DNA of 64,000 nt from DLAJ01 sp023663615 (GTDB taxonomy: Bacteria > Bacillota > Clostridia > Lachnospirales > Lachnospiraceae). The stretch covers positions 558,001-622,000 of the forward strand of contig JAMPHA010000001.1 in the NCBI GenBank assembly GCA_023663615.1, read 5' to 3'. Of this stretch, positions 41,050-49,850 are shown piece after piece; positions within the stretch are counted from its first letter, which is position 1; each line of letters starts with the position of its first letter. Both the position numbers and the translations under genes were made by a program. The notes beneath the pieces are model-generated. The model searched no databases, was not told where the DNA came from, and saw only the letters and a program-made list of their open reading frames with translations.

Positions 41050-42327
41050 TTACTTACTGTTTCTTTCATTATACTGCTTTACCATATTTGCCTTTGCAGT
41101 CAGACTGCCCGGCTTTGCATTGCTGTTATAATATTCCGTCGCTTTTTTGATTGCCGCTTCTTTTTCTTCTTTGGAGCGCTCCGGCTTTTGCGACTGCACA
41201 TTTTTTGTGCTGAGCTTCGCGTTATTATTGAGCTGCTGGGGAGGCATACCGGCGCGTTTTAATTTTTCGTTGTATTTTTCAATATTCTTTTTCATCATCT
41301 CATCCACATCGATCTTATTCAGATGTTTATTGATGACAATCTGCTGTACCGTACGGACGAGTGCACTCGCAATCCAGTAAATACCCATACCTGCGGGAAG
41401 CGTATAACAAAAGATCGCAGACATGATCGGCATAATCATATTCATGGTCTTCATGGAAGCCATCATCGGACTTTGTTCCTGGCCGTTGTTATTTGTCTCC
41501 GGCTGAGGAGCAAGCTTTACATTCACCCATTGCGTAATCGCAGAAAGAATCGGAATAAGCGCCGCCAAAACAACAAGCAGCCACGCCCCGCTGCTGATCG
41601 CATTACGAATGATAGTGGATGGCGAATCTCCGATATTCAGTCCGAGGAAATTGTTATATTTCATCAGACTTTCATTAACGTTTGCCGCAGAATTTCCATA
41701 CTGCTCAATAATTTTTTCCCAATCCGAACTGCTCGCTCTGTTTAATACGTCAATAAAACTGTTCTGGATATTGCTGTATTTTGTTCCCGCAAGAGCGGAT
41801 TCTGTAAATTGCTTTCTGTAATAAGCATAGCTGCTGATGTTTTCCTGAAAAAAAGGAATATCCGCAGTTCCAAGATTTTCCACAAAACCGTCGAAACAGG
41901 ATCGGATCTTTGTCACATAAGCAGGCATCTGATAAATGACGCGGTAAAGCGCGAATAATACAGGCATCTGAATCAATAATTGTAAACAGCTCCCCGAAGG
42001 AGATACGCCGTATTTTGCATAAATGGCGCGCGTTTCCTGATTCATTTCCATCATGGACTGCTGATCGCTTTTTCCTTTATATTTTTTTTGAATTGCCTGA
42101 ATTTCGGGATTCATTCTTGCAGACAATTTGGAAAATTTCTGCTGCTTAACGGTAAGCGGCATCATCAGCATATAAATTACAATTGTAAAAAGAACAATAG
42201 CAAGACCAATATTCGGAATCCGTATCAGATACAGAAATTCAAAAATAATATTGATGATCTTACCGAGCACCCACACGATATACTTAAAGATCGGTGTGGA
42301 GTTCGAGGTTAATAAAATATCTGCCAC
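41050..42327 (-). CDS. yidC: Membrane protein insertase YidC/SpoIIIJ (Oxa1 family)
   Basis: 425 aa. Start codon is GTG (42325-42327) with GGAGGA 6 nt upstream. N-terminal TM (IGLAIVLFTIVIYMLMMPL) precedes KQQKFSKLSARMNPEIQAIQ, the positive cytoplasmic loop; MPVLFALYRVIYQMP and later TM segments (WLLVVLAALIPILSAITQWV, MPIMSAIFCYTLPAGMGIYW) follow. The family's hydrophilic groove Arg is probably in the first TM hairpin. The basic C-terminal tail binds ribosomes. Between yidD and jag. Confidence 0.94.
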   Translation of the reverse strand: MADILLTSNSTPIFKYIVWVLGKIINIIFEFLYLIRIPNIGLAIVLFTIVIYMLMMPLTVKQQKFSKLSARMNPEIQAIQKKYKGKSDQQSMMEMNQETRAIYAKYGVSPSGSCLQLLIQMPVLFALYRVIYQMPAYVTKIRSCFDGFVENLGTADIPFFQENISSYAYYRKQFTESALAGTKYSNIQNSFIDVLNRASSSDWEKIIEQYGNSAANVNESLMKYNNFLGLNIGDSPSTIIRNAISSGAWLLVVLAALIPILSAITQWVNVKLAPQPETNNNGQEQSPMMASMKTMNMIMPIMSAIFCYTLPAGMGIYWIASALVRTVQQIVINKHLNKIDVDEMMKKNIEKYNEKLKRAGMPPQQLNNNAKLSTKNVQSQKPERSKEEKEAAIKKATEYYNSNAKPGSLTAKANMVKQYNERNSK

Positions 42328-42350
42328 TTGTTTTCCTCCTGTCGGACTGA

Positions 42351-42563
42351 TCAGGGTACCGGATCATAACCTCCTTTTGAAAAAGGATTGCACCTTAAAA
42401 TTCTCCATGCGGCAAGCGCCCCTCCTTTGAACGCCCCATATTTTTCCACTGCCTGAAGTCCGTATTCGGAGCAGGACGGATAATAAGGACATTTCGTGCG
42501 CTTGAGCGGAGAAAGATATTTCCTGTAAAGTTTGATCAGTCCAATCAATATTTTTTTCATCAT
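42351..42563 (-). CDS. yidD: Membrane protein insertion efficiency factor YidD
   Basis: 70 aa. It shows the signature CPYYPSCSEYGLQAVEKYGA and WRILRCNPFSKGGYDPVP with three conserved Cys. Predicted inner-face membrane-associated helper of YidC. MMKK start: either of two consecutive ATG codons. Between rnpA (14-nt gap) and yidC. Confidence 0.93.
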   Translation of the reverse strand: MMKKILIGLIKLYRKYLSPLKRTKCPYYPSCSEYGLQAVEKYGAFKGGALAAWRILRCNPFSKGGYDPVP

Positions 42564-42577
42564 GATTACGAATTACT

Positions 42578-42916
42578 TCACTTTATAATTTTGTGAAGCT
42601 TTGCAAGATGAAGTACGGCACTTTCCATATCCGTGTATAATATGGATTTCGCATTCACTCGTGCCACGACTACCATGTCTAAACCACTATTAAACATTTC
42701 TTCGTGTAGTCTGTAAACCTCGCGGATCAAGCGCGTCAGGCGATGCCTTACCACACTGTTTCCGACTTTTTTACTGACAGAGATTCCTAACCGGTTCCTA
42801 CCAAGATTGTTTTTCAATATATACATAACCAGATACTTGTTGGCATAAGATTTGCCGTTTTGGTAGACATTTTGGAAATCCCTGTTCTTTTTTAAGGAAT
42901 CCGAAAACTTCATCAT
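42578..42916 (-). CDS. rnpA: Ribonuclease P protein component
   Basis: Protein subunit of RNase P (tRNA 5' processing). About 112 aa from ATG 42914-42916, with AGGAA 8 nt upstream. LGISVSKKVGNSVVRHRLTR and LIREVYRLHE are the RNR motif region that contacts RNA. The reading frame extends upstream into the terminator hairpin, which argues against the longer start. It follows rpmH, separated by three hairpins. Confidence 0.95.
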   Translation of the reverse strand: MMKFSDSLKKNRDFQNVYQNGKSYANKYLVMYILKNNLGRNRLGISVSKKVGNSVVRHRLTRLIREVYRLHEEMFNSGLDMVVVARVNAKSILYTDMESAVLHLAKLHKIIK

Positions 42917-42943
42917 TTTACGCTTTCCTGTTTTTTTTAACAA

Positions 42944-42966
42944 AAAAGAGTGCTTTGCACTCTTTT
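42944..42966 (-). terminator. Terminator/attenuator upstream of rnpA
   Basis: Arms AAAAGAGTGC and GCACTCTTTT with a 3-nt loop, followed on the minus strand by an unbroken U-run. It lies 27 nt before the rnpA start. Confidence 0.8.
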
Positions 42967-42993
42967 CTAAATTATAGGAAATTCACAACCCCA

Positions 42994-43038
42994 GAAGAAT
43001 CGCTTTGCGATTCTTCGAAAGGACGCGAAGCGTCCTTT
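42994..43038. terminator. Two hairpins downstream of rpmH
   Basis: 42994-43016: arms GAAGAATCGC and GCGATTCTTC around TTT. 43018-43038: arms AAAGGACGC and GCGTCCTTT around GAA. The second begins just after the rpmH stop and ends in a T-run. With the hairpin at 42944 they make a three-hairpin stack that could set the rpmH to rnpA expression ratio. Confidence 0.8.
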
Positions 43039-43039
43039 T

Positions 43040-43174
43040 CTATGCAGACAGTCTCTTTCTTCCTTTTGCGCGGCGGGCTGCCAGAACTTTTCTTCCGCCC
43101 GGCGTGCTCATTCTGGAACGAAAACCATGCACTTTCTTTCTCTGTCTATTCTTAGGCTGAAATGTCATCTTCAT
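43040..43174 (-). CDS. rpmH: 50S ribosomal protein L34
   Basis: 44 aa. It was too short for a simple ORF cutoff but is clear by translation: MKMTFQPKNRQRKKVHGFRS then TPGGRKVLAARRAKGRKRLSA. An AGGAGGTG ribosome site lies 8 nt upstream. It has a strong promoter at 43257-43285 and is the first gene of the rpmH-rnpA-yidD-yidC-jag-mnmE series. Confidence 0.98.
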   Translation of the reverse strand: MKMTFQPKNRQRKKVHGFRSRMSTPGGRKVLAARRAKGRKRLSA

Positions 43175-43256
43175 AATGGAATACACCTCCTTATCCTGTT
43201 ACCTCTTCTATAAAAATAGGTAAACTATTTTGCGATATTGAAAAACAATCGTTACA

Positions 43257-43285
43257 ATTATATAAGAAGAAAATATCCACGTCAA
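43257..43285 (-). promoter_or_regulatory. rpmH promoter
   Basis: On the minus strand: TTGACG (43280-43285), a 17-nt spacer, TATAAT (43257-43262). About 80 nt leader to rpmH. It is divergent from the dnaA promoter. Confidence 0.8.
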
Positions 43286-43402
43286 TACAATTTCTTCAAA
43301 TTTTAGAATTTATAAAAACCACGAAAAAGCCATTAAAAATTCGTGATTTTGTATAATTTCCATATTTAGTGATTCATGATCATTTTTTATCTAAATATTG
43401 AG

Positions 43403-43432
43403 TTGACGATAAAAAATGCCGCTTTACATAAT
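43403..43432 (+). promoter_or_regulatory. Candidate dnaA promoter
   Basis: TTGACG (43403-43408), an 18-nt spacer and CATAAT (43427-43432). A DnaA box starts 2 nt downstream, so DnaA autorepression is likely. Confidence 0.55.
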
Positions 43433-43433
43433 A

Positions 43434-43573
43434 TTATCCACAATTTGTTTATATCTTGTGGATAACTTTTTCATTCACCGTGTAAAACAAATAATTCGTA
43501 AAAAGAAATCTCTTTATACATTTACTTTACTCATAGTGGAAACTGTTCATCTTTTTGTGAAACATTATACACA
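43434..43573. other. oriC upstream part: DnaA-box cluster before dnaA
   Basis: Perfect boxes TTATCCACA at 43434-43442 (plus) and TGTGGATAA at 43457-43465 (minus), and a variant TTATACACA at 43565-43573. The 553-nt stretch between rpmH and dnaA is gene-free and A+T-rich and otherwise holds the two divergent promoters. Confidence 0.85.
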
Positions 43574-43727
43574 AATGAAACATAATTTATCACTATTATG
43601 TAAACTTGATGTTTTATCCGTCAGACATAATCCAAATCATTCTTTGCGATTGCTTTTTTTTGTGCTTTCATTTAATATGATAGGTAAGGATAATGAAGAT
43701 GATCGAAATAGAAAGTATAGGTATGAA

Positions 43728-45125
43728 ATGGCTTCTCGCACGGATAATGAAAAGAAATTAAAAGAAAATTGGGAACAGATTAAGGAAACGATCAAAACAG
43801 AGTACAATGTATCGAATATCGCATATAATACATGGATTTCCCCTCTCTCATTCCATCATGAGGAAAATGATGTGATCACTGCTCTCATCACAGGAACCAA
43901 CGCCGATAATTCTCTTGCACTGGAATACATCAATAATAAGTACAAAACCTTTTTTCAGGTAACCATATCAGAATTTATGAACCACGAATACGATATTAAA
44001 TTCGTTCTGGAAAAGGATATTCAGCCCGAAGAAGGCAAAGAATTGTCCGGTCATGCCGAAAAAGGCAATATCTACAATATTAAATATGAAAATGCGCACT
44101 TAAATTCCAAGTACACATTCGATACGTTTGTTGTCGGAAATAATAACAAACTTGCGCAGTCCGCTGCGCTTGCCGTTGCGGAATCTCCGGGGAAAGCATA
44201 TAATCCGCTTTATCTTTACGGCGGGCCGGGACTTGGCAAGACCCACCTCATGCATTCGATCGGACATTTTATCTTGGAGCAGAGTCCGAACATGACCGTG
44301 CTCTATGTCACATCGGAACAGTTTATGAACGAAGTTATCCAGTCCATCCGGAGCGGTAACGCCAACATGATGACAAAGCTGCGGGATAAATACCGCACGG
44401 TCGATGTTCTTTTAATTGACGATATTCAGTTTATTATCGGAAAAGAAAGTACGCAGGAAGAATTTTTCCATACGTTTAACGTCCTTCATGAAGCGGGAAA
44501 GCAGATTGTCATTTCCTCGGACAAACCTCCAAAAGATATGGAAACCTTGGACGAACGTTTCCGCTCCCGCTTTGTATCCGGTCTTTCCGCAGATATTGGC
44601 GCTCCCGATTATGAAACGCGCGTCGCTATTTTACAGAAAAACGCGGAAAACTATTATCATAAGATAGACGATTCCATCATCCGCTACATTGCGGAGAATG
44701 TGACTTCCAATATCAGGGAATTGGAAGGATCCCTCAATAAAGTTATCGCCTACTCTAAGATCAGAAAAGAAGAGCTCACATTAGAGCTTGCCAAAAATGC
44801 ATTAAAAGACATTATCTCATCGGAACAAAATCGCGATATTACTCCTTCTTATATTATAGAAGTCGTCGCGGAACATTTTTCCATCAGCCCGGATGATATT
44901 ATGTCCAAAAAACGAAACTCAGAATTTGTACTTCCCAGGCAGATTTGTATGTACCTGTGTCGTACGATGACGGCGACATCTTTGGAAGCCACCGCGAAGC
45001 TGTTATGTAAAAAAGATCACACGACCGTGATCCACGGCGTCAACAAAATCACGAAAGAAATTGAGACAAACAGCGAACTGGCGTCCAAAATCGACATCAT
45101 CAAAAAAAAGTTGAACCCTATTTAA
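43728..45125 (+). CDS. dnaA: Chromosomal replication initiator protein DnaA
   Basis: AAA+ initiator, 465 aa. ATG 43728 (MASRTDNEKKLKENWEQIKE) is chosen because it gives the standard domain I. The longer frame from 43416 would run through DnaA boxes and the promoter. The ribosome site is weak (AGGT), so the exact start is not certain. Walker A is GGPGLGKTH (165-173), Walker B VLLIDDIQF, and the domain IV HTH has TSLEATAKLLCKKDHTTVIH with the DnaA-box-reading DHTTV. Its neighbours on both sides carry DnaA boxes. Confidence 0.97.
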   Translation: MASRTDNEKKLKENWEQIKETIKTEYNVSNIAYNTWISPLSFHHEENDVITALITGTNADNSLALEYINNKYKTFFQVTISEFMNHEYDIKFVLEKDIQPEEGKELSGHAEKGNIYNIKYENAHLNSKYTFDTFVVGNNNKLAQSAALAVAESPGKAYNPLYLYGGPGLGKTHLMHSIGHFILEQSPNMTVLYVTSEQFMNEVIQSIRSGNANMMTKLRDKYRTVDVLLIDDIQFIIGKESTQEEFFHTFNVLHEAGKQIVISSDKPPKDMETLDERFRSRFVSGLSADIGAPDYETRVAILQKNAENYYHKIDDSIIRYIAENVTSNIRELEGSLNKVIAYSKIRKEELTLELAKNALKDIISSEQNRDITPSYIIEVVAEHFSISPDDIMSKKRNSEFVLPRQICMYLCRTMTATSLEATAKLLCKKDHTTVIHGVNKITKEIETNSELASKIDIIKKKLNPI

Positions 45126-45237
45126 GCTTGAAAATAAAGGGAAACGTGAATAAAAATCTCTTAATCACATAAATTGTGGTCTATTTTCACAACTTTAACG
45201 TGGAAATTTTGTTAGAGATTTAGTATAATAGAATAGG

Positions 45238-45273
45238 TTATCCACATTTCCACATTCATTATTACTATTTTTA
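45238..45273 (+). other. oriC downstream part: DnaA box plus possible DnaA-trio element
   Basis: TTATCCACA at 45238-45246 is followed after 12 nt by TTA TTA CTA TTT TTA (45259-45273). Each complements the 3'-(G/A)A(T/A)-5' trio pattern known from B. subtilis oriC. The A+T-rich stretch to about 45310 could be the unwinding element. A -10-like TATAAT at 45224-45229 may serve dnaN. Confidence 0.6.
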
Positions 45274-45376
45274 CGAAATAAATCTTTTTATTTATTATTT
45301 TATTTATCGCGCTTGCGCGGGCTGACGATGACGGATGCATCGTTATGCAAGCACTCAAAGAAGGGAGTTTTTAGAA

Positions 45377-46486
45377 ATGAAATTCATATGTTCAAAAGCA
45401 AACCTCTTAGCCGGTGTGCAGACAGTCTCCAAAGCGGTGCCGAATAAGACGACTATGTCCATTCTGGAATGCATTCTCGTAGATACGACAAAAGGAAATA
45501 TCACGCTGACAGCGAATGATATGGAGCTTGGTATTGAAACAGTCATTCAGGGTAATATCGTAGAACGGGGAATCATTGCATTGGACGCAAAAATATTCTT
45601 GGATATTGTGCGCAAGCTTCCCGACAATGACATTACCGTTGAGACGGATCCAAATTATAAGACGACGATCACATGTGAAAAAGCAAAATTTAACATTATC
45701 GGAAAATCAGGCGAAGATTTTTCCTATCTTCCGTCGATCGAGAGAAACGATTCCATCGTATTATCTCAGTTTTCTTTGAAGGAAGTAGTTAGACAGACGA
45801 TCTTTTCGATTTCTGACAATGATACGAATAAGATCATGAGCGGAGAATTATTTGAGATCACGGATGACAGGTTAAAAGTCGTATCTCTTGACGGCCACCG
45901 CGTATCTATCCGCAATATTGTATTAAAAAATTCTTATCCTCACAAAAAAGTGATCGTTCCGGGGAAAACATTGAGCGAGATCAGCAAGATTCTTCCCGGA
46001 GACGTAGATAAAGACGTTCATATTTTCTTTATGGACAGACATATCGTGTTTGAATTTGACAAAACCGTTGTGGTATCGAGACTGATCGAAGGAGAATATC
46101 TCCGGATCGAGCAGATGCTCAGCAATGATTACGAGACGAAAGTGACGGTTAATAAGCGTGTTTTACTGGAATGTATCGACCGTGCGACGCTGCTCGTCAA
46201 AGAAGGCGATAAAAAGCCGATCATTATTAACATTCTGGACGGCGTAATGGAGTTAAAGATTAACTCCATCATCGGAAGTATGAACGAAGATATTGATATT
46301 CAAAAGACAGGAAAGGATATGATGATCGGATTTAATCCGAATTTCCTGATCGATGCGCTGAAAGTCATCGATGATGATGATATTGATATTTATTTAGTCA
46401 GCGCAAAGGCGCCCTGCTTTATCAGGGATGTAAAGGAAAATTATATTTACATGATTCTTCCGGTAAACTTTACAACGGTTCAATAA
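45377..46486 (+). CDS. dnaN: DNA polymerase III subunit beta (sliding clamp)
   Basis: 369 aa. Three repeated clamp domains; the first reads KFICSKANLLAGVQTVSKAV and SILECILVDTTKG. The last ends YIYMILPVNF, the usual ILPV C-terminal motif. ATG 45377 follows GAAGGGAG. It encircles DNA and tethers the replicative polymerase. Located downstream of dnaA with the origin element between. Confidence 0.97.
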   Translation: MKFICSKANLLAGVQTVSKAVPNKTTMSILECILVDTTKGNITLTANDMELGIETVIQGNIVERGIIALDAKIFLDIVRKLPDNDITVETDPNYKTTITCEKAKFNIIGKSGEDFSYLPSIERNDSIVLSQFSLKEVVRQTIFSISDNDTNKIMSGELFEITDDRLKVVSLDGHRVSIRNIVLKNSYPHKKVIVPGKTLSEISKILPGDVDKDVHIFFMDRHIVFEFDKTVVVSRLIEGEYLRIEQMLSNDYETKVTVNKRVLLECIDRATLLVKEGDKKPIIINILDGVMELKINSIIGSMNEDIDIQKTGKDMMIGFNPNFLIDALKVIDDDDIDIYLVSAKAPCFIRDVKENYIYMILPVNFTTVQ

Positions 46487-46507
46487 AAAAGAATAAACAG
46501 GAAAAAA

Positions 46508-46726
46508 ATGGAAAAAATTACAATCAACGATACGTTTATTAAGCTGGGACAGGCGATGAAACTTGCCGGTCTTGTCGATTCCGGATTGGATGCCAAGATA
46601 GAGATTCAGGAAGGAAACGTGAAAGTGGGCGGGGAAGTCTGTTTACAGCGCGGCAAAAAATTATATGACGGCGATACGTTTTCTTTTAACGGAAAAGAAG
46701 TTGTAGTGTCTTCAAGCGTCAGATAA
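46508..46726 (+). CDS. yaaA: S4-domain RNA-binding protein YaaA
   Basis: 72 aa. It is an S4-like fold (FIKLGQAMKLAGLVDSGLDA, NVKVGGEVCLQRGKKLYDGD). The family sits between dnaN and recF in many Firmicutes, as here (21-nt gaps), and has been tied to ribosome assembly. Role inferred from family and place. Confidence 0.92.
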   Translation: MEKITINDTFIKLGQAMKLAGLVDSGLDAKIEIQEGNVKVGGEVCLQRGKKLYDGDTFSFNGKEVVVSSSVR

Positions 46727-46747
46727 GAGAGCGGGATTGATTTTTAT

Positions 46748-47833
46748 ATGGTCATTAAAGCGTTAGAATTAAATCAGTTTCGTAATTACGAACAGTTACA
46801 GCTTTCCTTTGATGAAGGAACGAATATTTTATACGGTGATAACGCGCAGGGAAAAACCAATATTTTAGAGGCGATTTATCTTTCCGCAACGACAAAGTCC
46901 CACAAAGGAAGCAAAGATAAAGATATGATCCGCTTCGGCGAAGAAGAAGCGCATATTAGAACAATCCTTACAAAAAACGGAATGGATCAGCGTATCGATA
47001 TGCATCTTCGCAGCAGTAAGACAAAGGGAATTGCAATCGACGGAGCAAAAATTAAGAAGGCGGCACAGCTTTTAGGAATTTTGAATGTTGTCTTTTTTTC
47101 GCCGGAGGATCTCTCGATCATCAAAAACGGTCCCGCCGAGCGAAGGCATTTTATAGACATGGAGCTTTGCCAGCTGGATTCCTTTTATCTTTACAATCTC
47201 AATCATTACAATAAGATTGTAAATCAGAGAAATTCTCTGTTAAAAGATTTATTTATGAATCCGGATCTGCGGGATACGCTTTCCATTTGGGATTCGCAGC
47301 TTCTTTCTTACGGAAGTAAGATCATAGAACGCAGAAAATTATTTATAGAGCAGCTTAACGAGATCATTTATGAAATACATAGGCAGCTTTCAGGCGACCG
47401 CGAACATATTCAGATTTATTATGAGCCGAACGTGGAAGCTGCGGATTATGAAAAAAAGATGAAATCCCGTCAGGAGGTCGATATTCGCTTAAAGCAGACA
47501 ACGGTCGGTCCGCACAGGGATGATTTTTCTTTTATGGCGGATCATGTGGATATTCGTAAATTTGGTTCGCAGGGACAGCAGAGGACGGCGGCATTATCAC
47601 TAAAGCTGTCGGAAATCGAACTGGTCAAAAAAATAACGGGAGACACCCCGGTTTTGTTGTTAGACGATGTTCTTTCCGAATTGGACAGCAGCCGGCAGAA
47701 TTACCTGTTAAATTATATCAAAGATATTCAGACGATCATCACCTGTACGGGTCTTGACGATTTTGTAAATAACCGTTTTACGATCAATAAAGTATTTCAG
47801 ATCGTAAAAGGAACAGTGGCGGAAAGCAACTGA
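46748..47833 (+). CDS. recF: DNA replication and repair protein RecF
   Basis: SMC-like ATPase that helps load RecA at gapped DNA. 361 aa. Walker A is YGDNAQGKTNILEA (near residue 30), signature FGSQGQQRTAALSLKL, Walker B PVLLLDDVLSELD. GPHRDDFSFM is typical. It is in the conserved dnaN-yaaA-recF-gyrB order. Confidence 0.97.
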   Translation: MVIKALELNQFRNYEQLQLSFDEGTNILYGDNAQGKTNILEAIYLSATTKSHKGSKDKDMIRFGEEEAHIRTILTKNGMDQRIDMHLRSSKTKGIAIDGAKIKKAAQLLGILNVVFFSPEDLSIIKNGPAERRHFIDMELCQLDSFYLYNLNHYNKIVNQRNSLLKDLFMNPDLRDTLSIWDSQLLSYGSKIIERRKLFIEQLNEIIYEIHRQLSGDREHIQIYYEPNVEAADYEKKMKSRQEVDIRLKQTTVGPHRDDFSFMADHVDIRKFGSQGQQRTAALSLKLSEIELVKKITGDTPVLLLDDVLSELDSSRQNYLLNYIKDIQTIITCTGLDDFVNNRFTINKVFQIVKGTVAESN

Positions 47834-47881
47834 AGATGAAGGAAAACGGAAGCATAGTGTAAAGAAAGGTATGGTATTATC

Positions 47882-49804
47882 ATGAGCGCCGAATACGGAG
47901 CAGATCAAATTCAAATTTTGGAAGGGCTTGAGGCAGTCCGTAAACGTCCCGGTATGTATATCGGGAGTACCTCGTCGCGCGGACTGCATCATCTTGTATA
48001 CGAAATTGTCGATAATTCCGTGGATGAGGCGCTTGCAGGCTTTTGTACGGAAATCCGGGTTTTTATCAATCCTGACAATTCCATTACGGTCATTGATAAC
48101 GGACGCGGTATTCCTGTCGGTATCAATCATAAGGCGGGACTTCCGGCAGTGGAAGTCGTATTTACGATTCTTCATGCGGGAGGAAAATTCGGCGGCGGCG
48201 GATATAAAGTATCCGGCGGTCTTCACGGCGTCGGCGCTTCGGTCGTCAATGCGCTTTCCGACTGGCTTGAAGTAGAAATCGCGCATGAAGGCAAAATTTA
48301 TAAGCAGCGTTATGAACGCGGAAAAGTATGTTATAAGCTGCGGGAAGAAGGTCCGTGCAGCGAGGATCATCAAATTGGTACAAAGGTAACGTTCAAACCC
48401 GACGCATCGATCTTTGAAGAGACGGTTTTTGAATACGATATATTAAAGACCAGACTTCGCGAGACTGCTTTTTTGACAAAGGGATTAAAGATTATTCTCA
48501 CCGACCTGCGTCCGGGCTTAGAGCAGGAAAAAACGTTCCATTATGAGGGCGGAATTAAAGAATTTGTTCAATATCTGAACAAAAGCAAGGAAGCGCTTTA
48601 TCCTGACGTCATGTATTTTGAGGGAAAAAAGAATAATGTTCTTGTAGAAGTTGCGATGCAGCATAACGATACCTATAACGAGAGCGTTTATTCGTTTGTC
48701 AATAACATCAATACGCCGGAGGGCGGTACGCATTTGGTCGGTTTTCGGAATGCGATCACAAAAACGTTTAACGATTATGCGAGAAATGCAAAACTGTTAA
48801 AAGAAAGCGAGCCGAATCTGACAGGGGATGATATTCGCGAAGGGCTTGCAGCGATCGTCAGCATCAAGATCGAGGACCCGCAGTTTGAGGGACAGACAAA
48901 GCAGAAGTTAGGAAATTCAGAAGCGCGTGGCGCGGTTGACAGTGTTGTCAGCGAACAGCTCACATATTTTTTGGAGCAGAATCCTTCTGTAGCAAAGATT
49001 ATCTGCGAGAAATCCATATTGGCGCAGAGAGCAAGGGAAGCCGCAAGAAAAGCAAGAGACTTAACGAGAAGAAAAACAGCGTTGGAGGGAAGTACGCTTC
49101 CCGGAAAACTGGCGGACTGCTCCGATAAGGATCCGAAAAATTGTGAAATCTATATCGTGGAGGGAGATTCCGCCGGCGGAAGCGCAAAGACGGCGAGAAG
49201 CCGTGCGACGCAGGCAATCCTTCCGCTGCGCGGAAAAATCCTGAATGTAGAAAAAGCGAGACTGGATAAAATTTATGCCAATGCGGAAATCCGCGCGATG
49301 ATCACCGCGTTTGGAACGGGTATCCACGAAGATTTCGATATTACAAAGCTGCGCTACGACAAGATCATCATTATGACGGATGCCGATGTGGACGGCGCGC
49401 ATATTGCGACATTGATGCTGACTTTTATTTATCGTTTTATGCCGGAACTGATCAAACAGGGTCATGTATATCTTGCAAAGCCACCTCTTTATAAACTGGA
49501 GCGCAATAAGCAGGTATGGTATGCCTATTCGGATGACGAACTTGATCAGATCTTAGCGGAAGTCGGGCGCGATCAGAATAATAAGATTCAGCGTTATAAA
49601 GGACTTGGCGAAATGGATGCGGAACAGCTCTGGGATACGACAATGGATCCTGAAAAACGTGTGCTGCTCCGTGTCAACATGGATAATGACGACGAATCCG
49701 AGATTGATATTACATTTAATACCCTCATGGGAGATAAGGTGGAACCGCGCCGGATCTTTATTGAGGAAAATGCCAAATTTGTAAAAAATCTGGATATTTC
49801 ATAA
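47882..49804 (+). CDS. gyrB: DNA gyrase subunit B
   Basis: ATPase subunit of type IIA topoisomerase. 640 aa. GHKL ATPase: EIVDNSVDEALAG, DNGRGIPVG and GLHGVGASVVNALS. TOPRIM: EGDSAGGSAK and MTDADVDGAHI. The C-terminus ends in PRRIFIEENAKFV. AAAGG lies 14 nt upstream. Adjacent to gyrA (46-nt gap). Confidence 0.98.
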   Translation: MSAEYGADQIQILEGLEAVRKRPGMYIGSTSSRGLHHLVYEIVDNSVDEALAGFCTEIRVFINPDNSITVIDNGRGIPVGINHKAGLPAVEVVFTILHAGGKFGGGGYKVSGGLHGVGASVVNALSDWLEVEIAHEGKIYKQRYERGKVCYKLREEGPCSEDHQIGTKVTFKPDASIFEETVFEYDILKTRLRETAFLTKGLKIILTDLRPGLEQEKTFHYEGGIKEFVQYLNKSKEALYPDVMYFEGKKNNVLVEVAMQHNDTYNESVYSFVNNINTPEGGTHLVGFRNAITKTFNDYARNAKLLKESEPNLTGDDIREGLAAIVSIKIEDPQFEGQTKQKLGNSEARGAVDSVVSEQLTYFLEQNPSVAKIICEKSILAQRAREAARKARDLTRRKTALEGSTLPGKLADCSDKDPKNCEIYIVEGDSAGGSAKTARSRATQAILPLRGKILNVEKARLDKIYANAEIRAMITAFGTGIHEDFDITKLRYDKIIIMTDADVDGAHIATLMLTFIYRFMPELIKQGHVYLAKPPLYKLERNKQVWYAYSDDELDQILAEVGRDQNNKIQRYKGLGEMDAEQLWDTTMDPEKRVLLRVNMDNDDESEIDITFNTLMGDKVEPRRIFIEENAKFVKNLDIS

Positions 49805-49850
49805 ACAGATTTTTTAGCTTGCAGTGAACAGAAAGGCATGGTTTGTAAAT

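Noticed and set aside
43416..43727. Long N-terminal extension of DnaA
   Set aside because: The extra 104 codons run through DnaA boxes and the likely promoter, and DnaA domain I starts at 43728.
47708..48373. 221-codon minus-strand frame inside recF/gyrB
   Set aside because: Antisense shadow of two firmly identified genes; no family features or ribosome site.
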